This document shows, piece by piece, positions 43,594 through 51,298 of a stretch of DNA of 64,000 nucleotides. The notes beneath the pieces are model-generated. The model worked only from the letters and a program-made list of their open reading frames with translations, had not been told where the DNA came from and made no database searches. The position numbers and the translations under genes were made by a program. The first letter of the stretch is position 1; the number at the start of each line of letters is the position of its first letter. The DNA comes from Pyrinomonadaceae bacterium (GTDB lineage: Bacteria > Acidobacteriota > Blastocatellia > Pyrinomonadales > Pyrinomonadaceae), in the NCBI GenBank assembly GCA_014380365.1, contig JACMJZ010000026.1, positions 1 through 64,000 of the forward strand, written 5' to 3'.

Positions 43594-44316
43594 AGCAAGT
43601 GTTTTTAGCAGCTCACTTGCCGGTCATCTGGTCTAGTTTGGCGAACGGAGACGACGCGAGCAGGTTGTGGGGTGGGAGTGCGCTGCGATTCCTTCGCGGC
43701 GCCCCCCGCGTTACGATTTTCCGTAACCGAGGCCTAGCTGGTAGTTCAGAGTTCAGCCGTGAGGCTGCGGATTTTGCTACCTATTGGAACGCAAACTAAG
43801 TTTTGAACTCCGAACTGCATCAGTACTTAACGAATCGTTTGCTTGGTGTTTACTGTCTATTCGCGCTGACTGTTCCTCAGTCGGCTTGAGCGCAAAAGTT
43901 TTCTTTGAGAGATTCATCTCGCACCAATCTCATCGTTTGCCATCGCTCAACCCTTCCGTCTCCGGAAACATTGCCAGCGGATCACCAGACTTGGCCAGGT
44001 TCGTCGTTGAAACGTTTTCGCACCTTGTGACATATCGGGTAGATGCAAGAGTATTGGCAGTACGCATGCCAGTAAGTTCTGAATTGAGTACGGCACTGGT
44101 GAGGTCGACGATCTTCCGGTCTCTTATCGTGGGGCTTTCTTCTAAGAGCACCTTTGAAAGGCCACGTCGAGCGCACTCTTTAGTTCAATTGCTCCGTCAG
44201 GTGAACCGCCAATGGGATGGTTTTCACATGCAAGTTCTCTCACACTTAGTCAAGCAGCTAAGATTCATACGGCCCGCCAGAGCAGCAATGGCGGACGGTT
44301 GGAAAAGGAGACGTCA
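43594..44316. other. Degenerate region with phzF remnant
   Basis: 723 bases without an intact gene. The left part (about 43810-44030) holds the phzF remnant described separately; to its right lies minus-strand coding-like text (RDRKIVDLTSAVLNSELTGM) of unknown origin. The right end carries the AAAAGGAG site of the next gene. Confidence 0.55.
43810..44030 (-). pseudogene. Decayed 5' fragment of a phzF-like gene
   Basis: On the minus strand, SGDPLAMFPETEGLSD matches AGNPLAVFPEAEGLTD of the intact PhzF at 41273-42376. After a frameshift/stop, EMNLSKKTFALKPTEEQSA matches EMNLSETVFVLRPVREQSA. Nucleotide similarity is also plain (GAGATGAATCTCTCA against GAGATGAATCTTTCA). The similarity stops soon after the point where the intact gene carries its insertion. 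The catalytic SET has become SKK, so the copy is non-functional. Confidence 0.82.
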
Positions 44317-44727
44317 ATGGCAAACAAGAAGACCGTTGTCAGCAAGCTCTGCAAGAAAACGAGGAGAGTATTGATTGGGAGTGTCCGAGTTAATGAAGGG
44401 CAGCATCTTCATTACTTTGTGACGGTCAAGGGTTCAAGGCCGCTATTTACTCTGGCCTGTGAACACAAACCGCATTTCGATTCCAAAGAACTTGGCCCTT
44501 CCCGACAAGACTACGACATCGTGTGGCCGAGGAGTTCCGCAGATGCGGGAGGTCCGGATACTTACACTTTCGCGATGTCATTCGCCGGCGCCGACAAATA
44601 CACGCTCCGCGTGGAACTACACGATGCGAGCCATCAGCGGGTTGATGACGGAGTGATAGTGGATGCCGACTACGACGGCAACCCCGCCTCAATCTTGTGT
44701 AACGAATCTTTCGTTGTTCGCACCTAG
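44317..44727 (+). CDS. Small beta-sandwich-like protein, unknown
   Basis: A 136-residue protein starting at ATG 44317 (AAAAGGAG site 9 bases upstream); the longer track start is rejected. The sequence alternates short hydrophobic strands with polar turns: LIGSVRVNEGQHLHYFVTVK, TYTFAMSFAGADKYTLRVEL and VDDGVIVDADYDGNPASILC, suggesting an Ig-like or C2-like beta sandwich. No signal peptide or membrane helix is present. Its gene lies 18 bases before the next one in the cassette. Family not recognised. Confidence 0.62.
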   Translation: MANKKTVVSKLCKKTRRVLIGSVRVNEGQHLHYFVTVKGSRPLFTLACEHKPHFDSKELGPSRQDYDIVWPRSSADAGGPDTYTFAMSFAGADKYTLRVELHDASHQRVDDGVIVDADYDGNPASILCNESFVVRT

Positions 44728-44745
44728 CCCATGGAGATTAATCCA

Positions 44746-46053
44746 ATGAAAAACAGACTCACTATCCAAACCATCTTAATCTTCATCATTCTGTGTATTC
44801 CAGGCATGGTCTTCGCACAGGATGAGTGCATAAGTCCGACTCAGCCTCGCACGGTAACCGAATACTTAGAGGAACGCATCTGTGTGAATTTGATGGGGCG
44901 TGTCGATCAGACCGATCCCACCAAGCAGGCGGGAGCCCCGGCTGCGGCCGCAAACTCCACCTCGCTGGTGGAAAAAAGCTCGGCCCCAGACCTCTTGGGT
45001 TTTGGGCTGGATCTCCTGAAACTTTCGGACAACGGTGGAGCTGACAAAAAGTCTGCCACCCCCAAGACGCTGACGTTTTCGGCGTACGCACTGAAATCTG
45101 CTATGTCGGGTCAGGATCCGCTCGACCCTGAAATCTACAACCAGAACCGGCGGGCGCGCAGTGTCTCTTTTACGGTGGGCTACGAGGTGCCCGAGAACGC
45201 TGATGATAGGGACCCTATTATTGGGATTAAGTGGCTCGCGATCAACGGCCGAGATCTCAGCCAAAAAAAGAATCAGGACGAACTGGACAAAGTCCTGCCT
45301 GCGTTGCAAAAGTCGGCAGTAGGTTTTAGTGTGATTCGCGCTAAGGCCGTGGACTACATTTTCTCTCTCTTAGTGCTAAGGGCCAATCTGCCTACTGGAG
45401 TAAAGCTAACGGATCGGGAAGACTTTGATAAGAAAACTGTCGTTAATGGAGCGATCTTTGAGAGCATCCTGAGCTCTCTGAGTGACGATGAGAAGAAACG
45501 AATTGATGTAATAGTTGCGACCAGGATCAGTGACTTCGCCAGTTTAGACACCGTGACGAAGAACGCTGTAGAGGCCATTCGCAGCCAACCCCAGCTCGCG
45601 TTGGCGTTCTCTACTACACAACGCAAGGGTGGCCGGCCTGACGAGTACAATGGCACTTTGACGTTCGACAAGGGAATGGGAACGAACAGCATCTCGATGA
45701 ACGGCTCCTTCATCTTCAAAAAGAACGGGCTCGGTGAGGACACAAGCGGGGGCAAGTTTGCGGCCGCGTTCCACCTGCCCCTCAGCGGCTTCAAGCCCCT
45801 TGATTACAAAGACCCAATGCTCCTCAGTATCGAAGGTGATGCCACGGCGATGACGAAAACCGCGCCAATTTACAAGGCGCAAGCGAAGTTGACCATTCCG
45901 ATAATGGCCGGCATGGAGATTCCTATCTCCGTCTCAGTCGCCAACCGAACGGAGTTTGTGAAAGAGAAAGAGGTCAAAGGTAAGTTCGGCTTCACCTTCG
46001 ACGTCAGCAAAGCCTTGAAGGCGTTCCGTGACAGCTTCCTAAGGATACAATAA
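44746..46053 (+). CDS. Exported protein, possible outer-membrane beta-barrel
   Basis: A 435-residue exported protein with a signal peptide (MKNRLTIQTILIFIILCIPG, cleavage near FAQDE). ATG 44746 is preferred over 44731 because a GGAG site sits 9 bases before it. The middle is partly helical (SDDEKKRIDVIVATRISDFA). The last about 160 residues alternate in a way typical of transmembrane beta-strands (ALAFSTTQRKGGRPDEYNGT, NSISMNGSFIFKKNG, KFAAAFHLPL, PISVSVANRTEF, GKFGFTFDVSK). Outer-membrane location is inference. It lies in a cassette with two peptidoglycan hydrolases. Confidence 0.62.
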   Translation: MKNRLTIQTILIFIILCIPGMVFAQDECISPTQPRTVTEYLEERICVNLMGRVDQTDPTKQAGAPAAAANSTSLVEKSSAPDLLGFGLDLLKLSDNGGADKKSATPKTLTFSAYALKSAMSGQDPLDPEIYNQNRRARSVSFTVGYEVPENADDRDPIIGIKWLAINGRDLSQKKNQDELDKVLPALQKSAVGFSVIRAKAVDYIFSLLVLRANLPTGVKLTDREDFDKKTVVNGAIFESILSSLSDDEKKRIDVIVATRISDFASLDTVTKNAVEAIRSQPQLALAFSTTQRKGGRPDEYNGTLTFDKGMGTNSISMNGSFIFKKNGLGEDTSGGKFAAAFHLPLSGFKPLDYKDPMLLSIEGDATAMTKTAPIYKAQAKLTIPIMAGMEIPISVSVANRTEFVKEKEVKGKFGFTFDVSKALKAFRDSFLRIQ

Positions 46054-46192
46054 TCAACATCCCCTAGACGCTGCGGACGGAAGCCGAACCTGTGATTAAG
46101 CCCGGTTTCTGAACTCAACCCAAATGCCAGGAAAACCGCCATGTGTTTGAAACAATCGTTCCCCATCAAACCTGGACTAAAGGAGAAGAATC

Positions 46193-47074
46193 ATGCCAGT
46201 TCTAAAACAAGGGTCATCCGGACCAGAAGTAACGGCACTACAAACGAAACTAAAACAGCTTGGCTTTGCGCCCCAGGGAGTGGACGGAAATTTTGGCCCG
46301 GGCACTGAGGCTGCGGTTATCGCCTTCCAAAAGAGCAAGGGTCTGACCGCCGATGGTAAGGCCGGGCCGGCGACACTTGCCGCGCTGGAATCCAGCGGCG
46401 GCGCATCGGACGCAGCTTCGACAAGCTCGCCCACGAGCAACGCGAGCTCCGCCGCTACCAGCAGCGGAGGGTTAAACTTGGCCGCTCTCTCGGGCCTTAT
46501 TCCTGCTGCTGTTATTGCGCAGATTCCTGAGACTGCCGAGAAATTTGGCATCACGAGCAACCTTAGATTGGCTCATTTCCTGGCCCAGTGCGCTCTTGAG
46601 TCGATGGAATTCAAGGCTACGGTCGAGAAGCTGGGCTACAGCAGTGCCGAGCGCATACTCAAAATATTCAAGAAGTATTTCAAAACCGTCGATCCCGCTC
46701 CGTATGTCAACAATCCTGAAAAACTTGCCAACCGCGTATATGCCAACCGGATGGGAAATGGCGATGAGGCTTCGGGCGACGGATTCAAATTCCGTGGCCG
46801 GGGTTACATCCAGCTGACCGGCAGAAACAACTACACCAGCTTTAGCAGCTTCATTGGTGAAGATTGCGTTGCCAACCCCGACCTGGTCGCCACAACCTAT
46901 CCTCTCGCTTCGGCCGGATTCTTTTTCAACTCAAACAGGATATGGGGGCTGTGCGATCGAGGATCGAGCGACGCCGCGGTGTATGCCGTCTCGAAGGCAG
47001 TTAACGGCGATCCGCCGCATGCTGTTCCGGAGAGAACGCAGTACTTCAAGAAATTCTATAACGCATTGACCTAG
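46193..47074 (+). CDS. Peptidoglycan-binding domain plus GH19 (chitinase/endolysin-like) hydrolase
   Basis: Cell-wall hydrolase without a signal peptide. Residues 1-68 form a PG_binding_1 domain (VLKQGSSGPEVTALQTKLKQ, GVDGNFGPGTEAAVIAFQKS). After a Ser/Ala/Thr linker, a GH19/lysozyme-like catalytic domain follows (about 100-293), with LAHFLAQCALESMEFKATVE carrying the likely catalytic Glu, NRVYANRMGNGDEASGDGFK, FRGRGYIQLTGRNNY and LASAGFFFNSNRIWGLCDRG. Phage endolysins and some tail-associated lysins have this domain order. An AAGGAGAAG site precedes the ATG. It is followed by a second hydrolase of different bond specificity. Confidence 0.88.
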   Translation: MPVLKQGSSGPEVTALQTKLKQLGFAPQGVDGNFGPGTEAAVIAFQKSKGLTADGKAGPATLAALESSGGASDAASTSSPTSNASSAATSSGGLNLAALSGLIPAAVIAQIPETAEKFGITSNLRLAHFLAQCALESMEFKATVEKLGYSSAERILKIFKKYFKTVDPAPYVNNPEKLANRVYANRMGNGDEASGDGFKFRGRGYIQLTGRNNYTSFSSFIGEDCVANPDLVATTYPLASAGFFFNSNRIWGLCDRGSSDAAVYAVSKAVNGDPPHAVPERTQYFKKFYNALT

Positions 47075-47096
47075 CGCGCGTATTCTTCAAGTTTTG

Positions 47097-47138
47097 TAGT
47101 TGGCGGTAGGGATCGGTACAGCCGATCACAACCGACTA
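47097..47138. repeat. Imperfect hairpin between the two hydrolase genes
   Basis: GTAGTTGGCGGTAGGGATCG and CCGATCACAACCGACTAC pair imperfectly in the 141-base spacer; possibly an mRNA-processing or partial termination signal. Confidence 0.5.
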
Positions 47139-47215
47139 CTCCAGCCTTGAACCGACTGTTCACGCGTGTGATCTGACACGCGACTTACCAACCAAACTAC
47201 TCAGCGGAGGCTACT

Positions 47216-47851
47216 ATGAAAATCGAAACACAACTTCCCGAAAGCGGGGTCGGCTTTGGTACGAACAACCGGGGGGCCAGCGGCGAATTTCAGTTTGGAC
47301 AGCAATCAACAATCGACGCGGCTCTCGCCGTCGGCACTGCGTGGAATGCTGCTCATCCTGACCATCCTTTCTCGATCGGACAGATTTCCCTTAAGGGCGG
47401 CGGGCCAATGCCGCCACATCTTTCGCACCGGCTGGGCGTGGATGTTGATGTGAGGCCGGTGCGAAAGGATGGAAAAAACGCGAGGGTACTCATCACCGAT
47501 CCTGAATACGATCGAGCCCGAACCACGGCGTTGATCGACCTATGGTGGCGGAAAGCTCCAGTCCAGTTGGTGTTGTTCAACGACACCACCGTCATCGGCG
47601 CGGGGTTAAGTAGACCTTCGCCGGGCCATGCCAACCACTTCCATGTCCGCCTGAGGATGCGAGGCGCGACCATCAAAATCAAAGACCGTGGCTCTGACGT
47701 GGCGGAGTTGCAGACGAAATTGGGGATCGAGTCGGATGGCCGTTTTGGTCCGGGCACGGCGCAAGCGGTCGAAGACTTCCAGGCTGGACATGGTCTCATT
47801 CCCGACGGCGTTGTCGGCCGCGACACATGGAAGGCCCTGGGAATTACCTAA
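47216..47851 (+). CDS. M15/MepA-like peptidoglycan endopeptidase with C-terminal PG-binding domain
   Basis: Predicted zinc peptidase cutting peptide cross-links, with no signal peptide. The catalytic part (about 1-145) resembles penicillin-insensitive murein endopeptidase/M15: the metal-binding HLSHRLGVDVDVRPVRKDGK (H...D) and GHANHFHVRLRMRG (HxH) are present. A PG_binding_1 domain forms the C-terminus (about 150-211, DRGSDVAELQTKLGIESDGR, FGPGTAQAVEDFQAG). The domain order is the reverse of the GH19 protein upstream. Together the two enzymes would cut glycan and peptide bonds. Confidence 0.86.
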   Translation: MKIETQLPESGVGFGTNNRGASGEFQFGQQSTIDAALAVGTAWNAAHPDHPFSIGQISLKGGGPMPPHLSHRLGVDVDVRPVRKDGKNARVLITDPEYDRARTTALIDLWWRKAPVQLVLFNDTTVIGAGLSRPSPGHANHFHVRLRMRGATIKIKDRGSDVAELQTKLGIESDGRFGPGTAQAVEDFQAGHGLIPDGVVGRDTWKALGIT

Positions 47852-47886
47852 ACAAACCGGGCTCACCGGTGTCGACTCACCCTTAT

Positions 47887-47942
47887 GTCCGATAAGCTTT
47901 GGCTTGTCGTTGCGATGCGACAAACTGAAGTTTGTCGGACAT
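47887..47942. repeat. Hairpin (TGTCCGATAAGC / TGTCGGACA)
   Basis: TGTCCGATAAGCTTTGGCTT plus GTCG pairs with CGACAAACTGAAGTTTGTCG plus GACA. It lies after the endopeptidase gene and could end its transcript; related to text near 4513 and 6312. Confidence 0.7.
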
Positions 47943-47956
47943 CTTTTTAGACCGCT

Positions 47957-47986
47957 TTGCCTGCGCCTTAACTGGCCCGTTATAAT
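47957..47986 (+). promoter_or_regulatory. Sigma-70-type promoter for the DapA-like gene
   Basis: TTGCCT (-35 like) and TATAAT (perfect -10) are separated by 18 bases. The predicted start of transcription is at about 47993, only a few bases before the TTG start in the ORF track, so the mRNA is either leaderless or translation begins further in. Confidence 0.6.
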
Positions 47987-47995
47987 CGCCTCACC

Positions 47996-48982
47996 TTGGC
48001 GCCCGACAACCAGAATGATTCTCAATCTCGCCGCTCCGCATCCCTTTCTCGCAAAGACTTGTGCGGGCTTTTTCTTCCCATCACCACGCCATTTCTAAGC
48101 GACGGAAGTCTTGATGTGGAGGGCTTGTCTACGAACATCCGGAAATGGAATCAGACGGGAGTCTCTGGCTATGTTGTCCTGGGGTCAACCGGCGAACGCG
48201 TACATCTGGACGAACGTGAGTACGTCGATGTAATCGAGGCGGCTCGCCGCGAGTCGCCGAGTAGTCTTCCTTTCATCGTCGGCGCTGGTCAGCAAAGCAC
48301 GCGCGGGACTATCGCTGAAATCAAGCGTGCCGCGTCGGCAGGTGCGGATGCTGTGTTAGTGCTCACTCCACATTTTTACCGCGCTGCCATTACCTCTGAA
48401 GTCCTTATCAGGCATTATCACGAAATTGCGGGTGCTTCGACACTGCCGGTAATTCTTTACAGCATGCCGGCTCTGACGGGGATAAAAATCGATGCAGAAA
48501 CCGCGGCGCGCTTGAGTGAACATGAAAACATCATCGGCATCAAGGATAGCTCTGCTGAAATAGACGGACTACAAAAAACCATCAACCTTGCCGGCGACGA
48601 TTTTGCCGTACTCACCGGAAACGGAACGGTGTTTTACGAAGGACTGCGAGCAGGCGCATGTGGCGGGATCCTCGCGGTGGGTTGCGCGGCTCCGGCTCTC
48701 TGCCTGGCGATCTTTACCGCAGTGCAATCGGGAGAAATGGAGCGTGCGGCGCGATTGCAAGCGACTCTCTCTCCGCTGGCGGCTGCGGTAACCACCAGGT
48801 TCGGAATCGGCGGCCTCAAGGCTGCCCTTGAAATCAGGGGCTACGCCGGCGGCTTCCCGCGCGCACCACTGCAAGCGCCGGAGCAAACGGCCCGCGAAGA
48901 GATCCGACGATACCTGGAAGAATCTGATAACGCCCTCCGTAACCTTTCCGATCCCACAGATTCAAATCAAGGCAACCTCTAA
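47996..48982 (+). CDS. Dihydrodipicolinate synthase/N-acetylneuraminate lyase family aldolase
   Basis: Class I Schiff-base aldolase of the DapA/NanA family. The landmarks are present: GLFLPITTPFLSDGSLDVEG, VVLGSTGERVHLDEREYVDV (substrate loop GSTGE), the catalytic Tyr in LPVILYSMPALTG, and the Schiff-base Lys in IIGIKDSSAEIDGL. At 328 residues it exceeds typical DapA by an N-terminal extension (MAPDNQNDSQSRRS), which may be artificial: the promoter -10 lies just upstream of the TTG start, and an in-frame TTG at 48059 would give a standard N-terminus. The substrate could be a 2-keto-3-deoxy sugar acid rather than dihydrodipicolinate; context gives no answer. Confidence 0.88.
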   Translation: MAPDNQNDSQSRRSASLSRKDLCGLFLPITTPFLSDGSLDVEGLSTNIRKWNQTGVSGYVVLGSTGERVHLDEREYVDVIEAARRESPSSLPFIVGAGQQSTRGTIAEIKRAASAGADAVLVLTPHFYRAAITSEVLIRHYHEIAGASTLPVILYSMPALTGIKIDAETAARLSEHENIIGIKDSSAEIDGLQKTINLAGDDFAVLTGNGTVFYEGLRAGACGGILAVGCAAPALCLAIFTAVQSGEMERAARLQATLSPLAAAVTTRFGIGGLKAALEIRGYAGGFPRAPLQAPEQTAREEIRRYLEESDNALRNLSDPTDSNQGNL

Positions 48983-49138
48983 CACGACTCCATTCCCACC
49001 CTTTTTCTTAATCGGTGTAATCCGCGTAATCTGTAGATGGGAGTTTTCAGCGGCTCTCGGCGCCAAGTCGCCACTGGTACAAGACGGGTATCCTGCGTAG
49101 AATGCGTTTAAGATGACGGTCGTCAGGAGTACCATAAA

Positions 49139-50824
49139 TTGAGCACCGCGGAACCTGCGTGTTACAGCACCCCTGAAGAATCAGGCTTGCGAGTCGAACC
49201 ACTTTCTTTCGATCGCATTCCCCACCAAACCCGCCTGTTCCTCGATTACTTACGTGACCCCACCGCGTTGCGCGAGTTCTATCCCGGAGCCGTACGTTTC
49301 CATCACGAACTCCCGGCCCGCGCTCCCGAAGTTTTAGCCGCCCACAGGACCGATCGAAATCTGTTGTGCGACGCGCTGCTCGATCTGAACACCTCATGGG
49401 GCGCAGGCGAAGAGACTCTCAAGAACATCCAGTTGCTGCGCGACGAAGATTCGGTGGCTGTCGTTTCTGGTCAGCAGGCCGGCTTGTTTTCCGGTCCGCT
49501 GTACACAATCTACAAAGCTCTCTCCGCCGTGAAGCTGGCGGGTTGTTTGACTCAACGCAAGACGAAGGCGGTCCCGGTGTTTTGGATCGCAACTGAAGAT
49601 CACGATTTCCCCGAGGTTGCGAAGGCGGAATTCATCGGACGCGATTGCAGACTGGCAAGCGTGGAGGTCTCTTCCGCCCTCCACCAAGAAGCTCAGCCGG
49701 TGGGCCGTGTTGTGATCGACGATTCCATTAATGGAGTCCTGGACAAGTTGTTCGAACTACTTCCGAGTTCTGAATTTACTCCGGATCTCGAAGTTTTGTT
49801 GCGCGACGCGTGGCGTCCCGGTCGCGGCTACGGCGAAGCATTCGCACGCATGATGACTTCATTGTTGGGTGGGCACGGCCTCGTCCTCCTCGATCCTCTC
49901 GATGCGAGACTTAAGGCCCTGGCCGCTCCCCTGTATGCGAGTGCGGCACTCCGCGCTCATGAAATCGCTACGGCTATCGAAGCGCGCAGCCGCAGGCTGG
50001 TGGAGGCTGGTTACCACGCCCAAGTGACGGCTTCCGAGAATTCGTTTCCATTATTCCTGCACGACGGCGATGGAGCACGTCATGCGGTAACTCGCACACC
50101 CGATGGGAAGTACTCGACGAAGCGCGACGAGCAGGCGTATACGGTTGAGGAATTGTCAGAAATGGCTCTGGCCCAGCCGGAGCGGTTCAGCCCGAACGTG
50201 ACGCTGCGTGCTGTAGTCCAGGATTATCTGTTGCCGACGATTGCTTACTATGGCGGCGCCGCCGAGGTCGCATATTTCGCGCAGACAGGCGAAGTCTATC
50301 GATTGCTTGAGAGGCCCATCACGCCGATTCTTCCGCGGTCCAGCCTGACGATGATTGAATCGCATACTGGTCGCGTGCTGGAGCGTTACGGTCTCTCGTT
50401 GGTGGACTTGTTTGCTGGTCAGGAGAATGTTCTCAAACGCGTAGTCGAAGAACATCTCGGAGCAGACACGGCAAAGTCTTTCGTAAGTACGGAGGAGACT
50501 GTGAATACTCAGCTCGACGCGCTACGTGAAAAACTGCGGAGCGTCGATCCCACCCTGGCTGATGCTCTGGAAACCGGCCGGCGGAAAATCAACCACCAAC
50601 TCGAGGGATTGCGCACGCGGTTTCATCGCGCGCAGATGGCGCGAGACGAAGCCGCTCAGCGGCAGCTGCAGCGTGCGTTTGAACAACTCTGTCCGAATAA
50701 GAACCTGCAGGAGCGCCACATCAACGTAACCTCTTTGCTGGCTCGTCACGGCCGCTACGTTATCGATTGGATCTACAACGCCATCAATATCGGCTCAGAT
50801 GAGCATCAGATCGTCTACCTCTAG
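49139..50824 (+). CDS. bshC: Bacillithiol biosynthesis cysteine-adding enzyme BshC
   Basis: Last enzyme of bacillithiol synthesis, joining cysteine to GlcN-malate. The start is a TTG at 49139 with an AGGAG site 9 bases upstream; the 561-residue length is normal. Family features include LLDLNTSWGAGEETLKNIQL, the nucleotide/active-site motif AVVSGQQAGLFSGPLYTIYK, VPVFWIATEDHDFPEVAKAE, and a long C-terminal coiled coil (LDALREKLRSVDPTLADALE through RHGRYVIDWIYNA). bshA and bshB are not in the window. The YpdA-like reductase at 40137 supports an active bacillithiol system. Confidence 0.93.
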   Translation: MSTAEPACYSTPEESGLRVEPLSFDRIPHQTRLFLDYLRDPTALREFYPGAVRFHHELPARAPEVLAAHRTDRNLLCDALLDLNTSWGAGEETLKNIQLLRDEDSVAVVSGQQAGLFSGPLYTIYKALSAVKLAGCLTQRKTKAVPVFWIATEDHDFPEVAKAEFIGRDCRLASVEVSSALHQEAQPVGRVVIDDSINGVLDKLFELLPSSEFTPDLEVLLRDAWRPGRGYGEAFARMMTSLLGGHGLVLLDPLDARLKALAAPLYASAALRAHEIATAIEARSRRLVEAGYHAQVTASENSFPLFLHDGDGARHAVTRTPDGKYSTKRDEQAYTVEELSEMALAQPERFSPNVTLRAVVQDYLLPTIAYYGGAAEVAYFAQTGEVYRLLERPITPILPRSSLTMIESHTGRVLERYGLSLVDLFAGQENVLKRVVEEHLGADTAKSFVSTEETVNTQLDALREKLRSVDPTLADALETGRRKINHQLEGLRTRFHRAQMARDEAAQRQLQRAFEQLCPNKNLQERHINVTSLLARHGRYVIDWIYNAINIGSDEHQIVYL

Positions 50825-50826
50825 AA

Positions 50827-50870
50827 GATGCCAGATGCTGGATGCCAGATGCTGGATGTTAGATGTCAGA
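50827..50870. repeat. Word-type repeat, left arm (GATGCTGGATGCCA)
   Basis: GATGCCAGATGCTGGATGCC with AGATGCTGGATGTTAGATGT. The complementary arm lies beyond the four-helix-bundle gene at 51250-51292, so the two bracket that gene. Confidence 0.85.
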
Positions 50871-50877
50871 AGGAACC

Positions 50878-51279
50878 GTGTCAGCAAAAGCACCGATTCG
50901 AAGCCATCGCGACCTGATCGTGTGGCAGAAGGCGATGGATCTGGTTGTAAACGTCTACGGCGCCACCGAAAGTTTTCCCAAAGCGGAAATGTACGGTTTG
51001 ACGAGTCAGATACGACGTGCGGTCACCTCAATACCGGCCAACATTGCTGAGGGACAAGGCAGACGGTTGTCGAAGGAATTTATTTACTTCCTTGCTAATT
51101 CCAGAGGATCGCTTCTGGAGCTTGATACACATTTAGAAGTGGCAACTCGACTCGGATTCCTCGAAGCGCCCAAACATGCCGAACTGCAGGGTCAACTGGA
51201 TGAGGTGGGACGCTTGCTCAACGGTCTCATGCGCTCAATAACCAATTCTAGCAGCCAGCATCTAACATCTAACAACTAG
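50878..51279 (+). CDS. Four-helix-bundle protein (S23/IVS-type, Avd-like fold)
   Basis: A 133-residue member of the four-helix-bundle family first known from intervening sequences in 23S rRNA genes. The typical text is IRSHRDLIVWQKAMDLVVNV, SQIRRAVTSIPANIAEGQGR and FIYFLANSRGSLLELDTHLE. The GTG at 50878 has an AGAAGGA site and is preferred; the ATG at 50863 lies within the flanking repeat. Function is unknown, although the fold is shared with Avd of diversity-generating retroelements; no reverse transcriptase is present here. The C-terminal residues (SSQHLTSNN) are encoded by the right repeat arm. Confidence 0.85.
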   Translation: MSAKAPIRSHRDLIVWQKAMDLVVNVYGATESFPKAEMYGLTSQIRRAVTSIPANIAEGQGRRLSKEFIYFLANSRGSLLELDTHLEVATRLGFLEAPKHAELQGQLDEVGRLLNGLMRSITNSSSQHLTSNN

Positions 51280-51292
51280 TATCTAGCATCTC
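51250..51292. repeat. Word-type repeat, right arm (CAGCATCTAACATC)
   Basis: CCAGCATCTAACATCTAACA and TAGTATCTAGCATCT are the complement of the left arm at 50827-50870. The gene between them ends inside this arm. Confidence 0.85.
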
Positions 51293-51298
51293 TTTCCA

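Noticed and set aside
42772-47851. Prophage
   Set aside because: No capsid, tail, terminase, integrase or attachment site was found; only lysin-like enzymes are present.
50827-51292. Diversity-generating retroelement (Avd-like protein)
   Set aside because: No reverse transcriptase, template repeat or variable repeat is visible; the four-helix-bundle family is also found alone.
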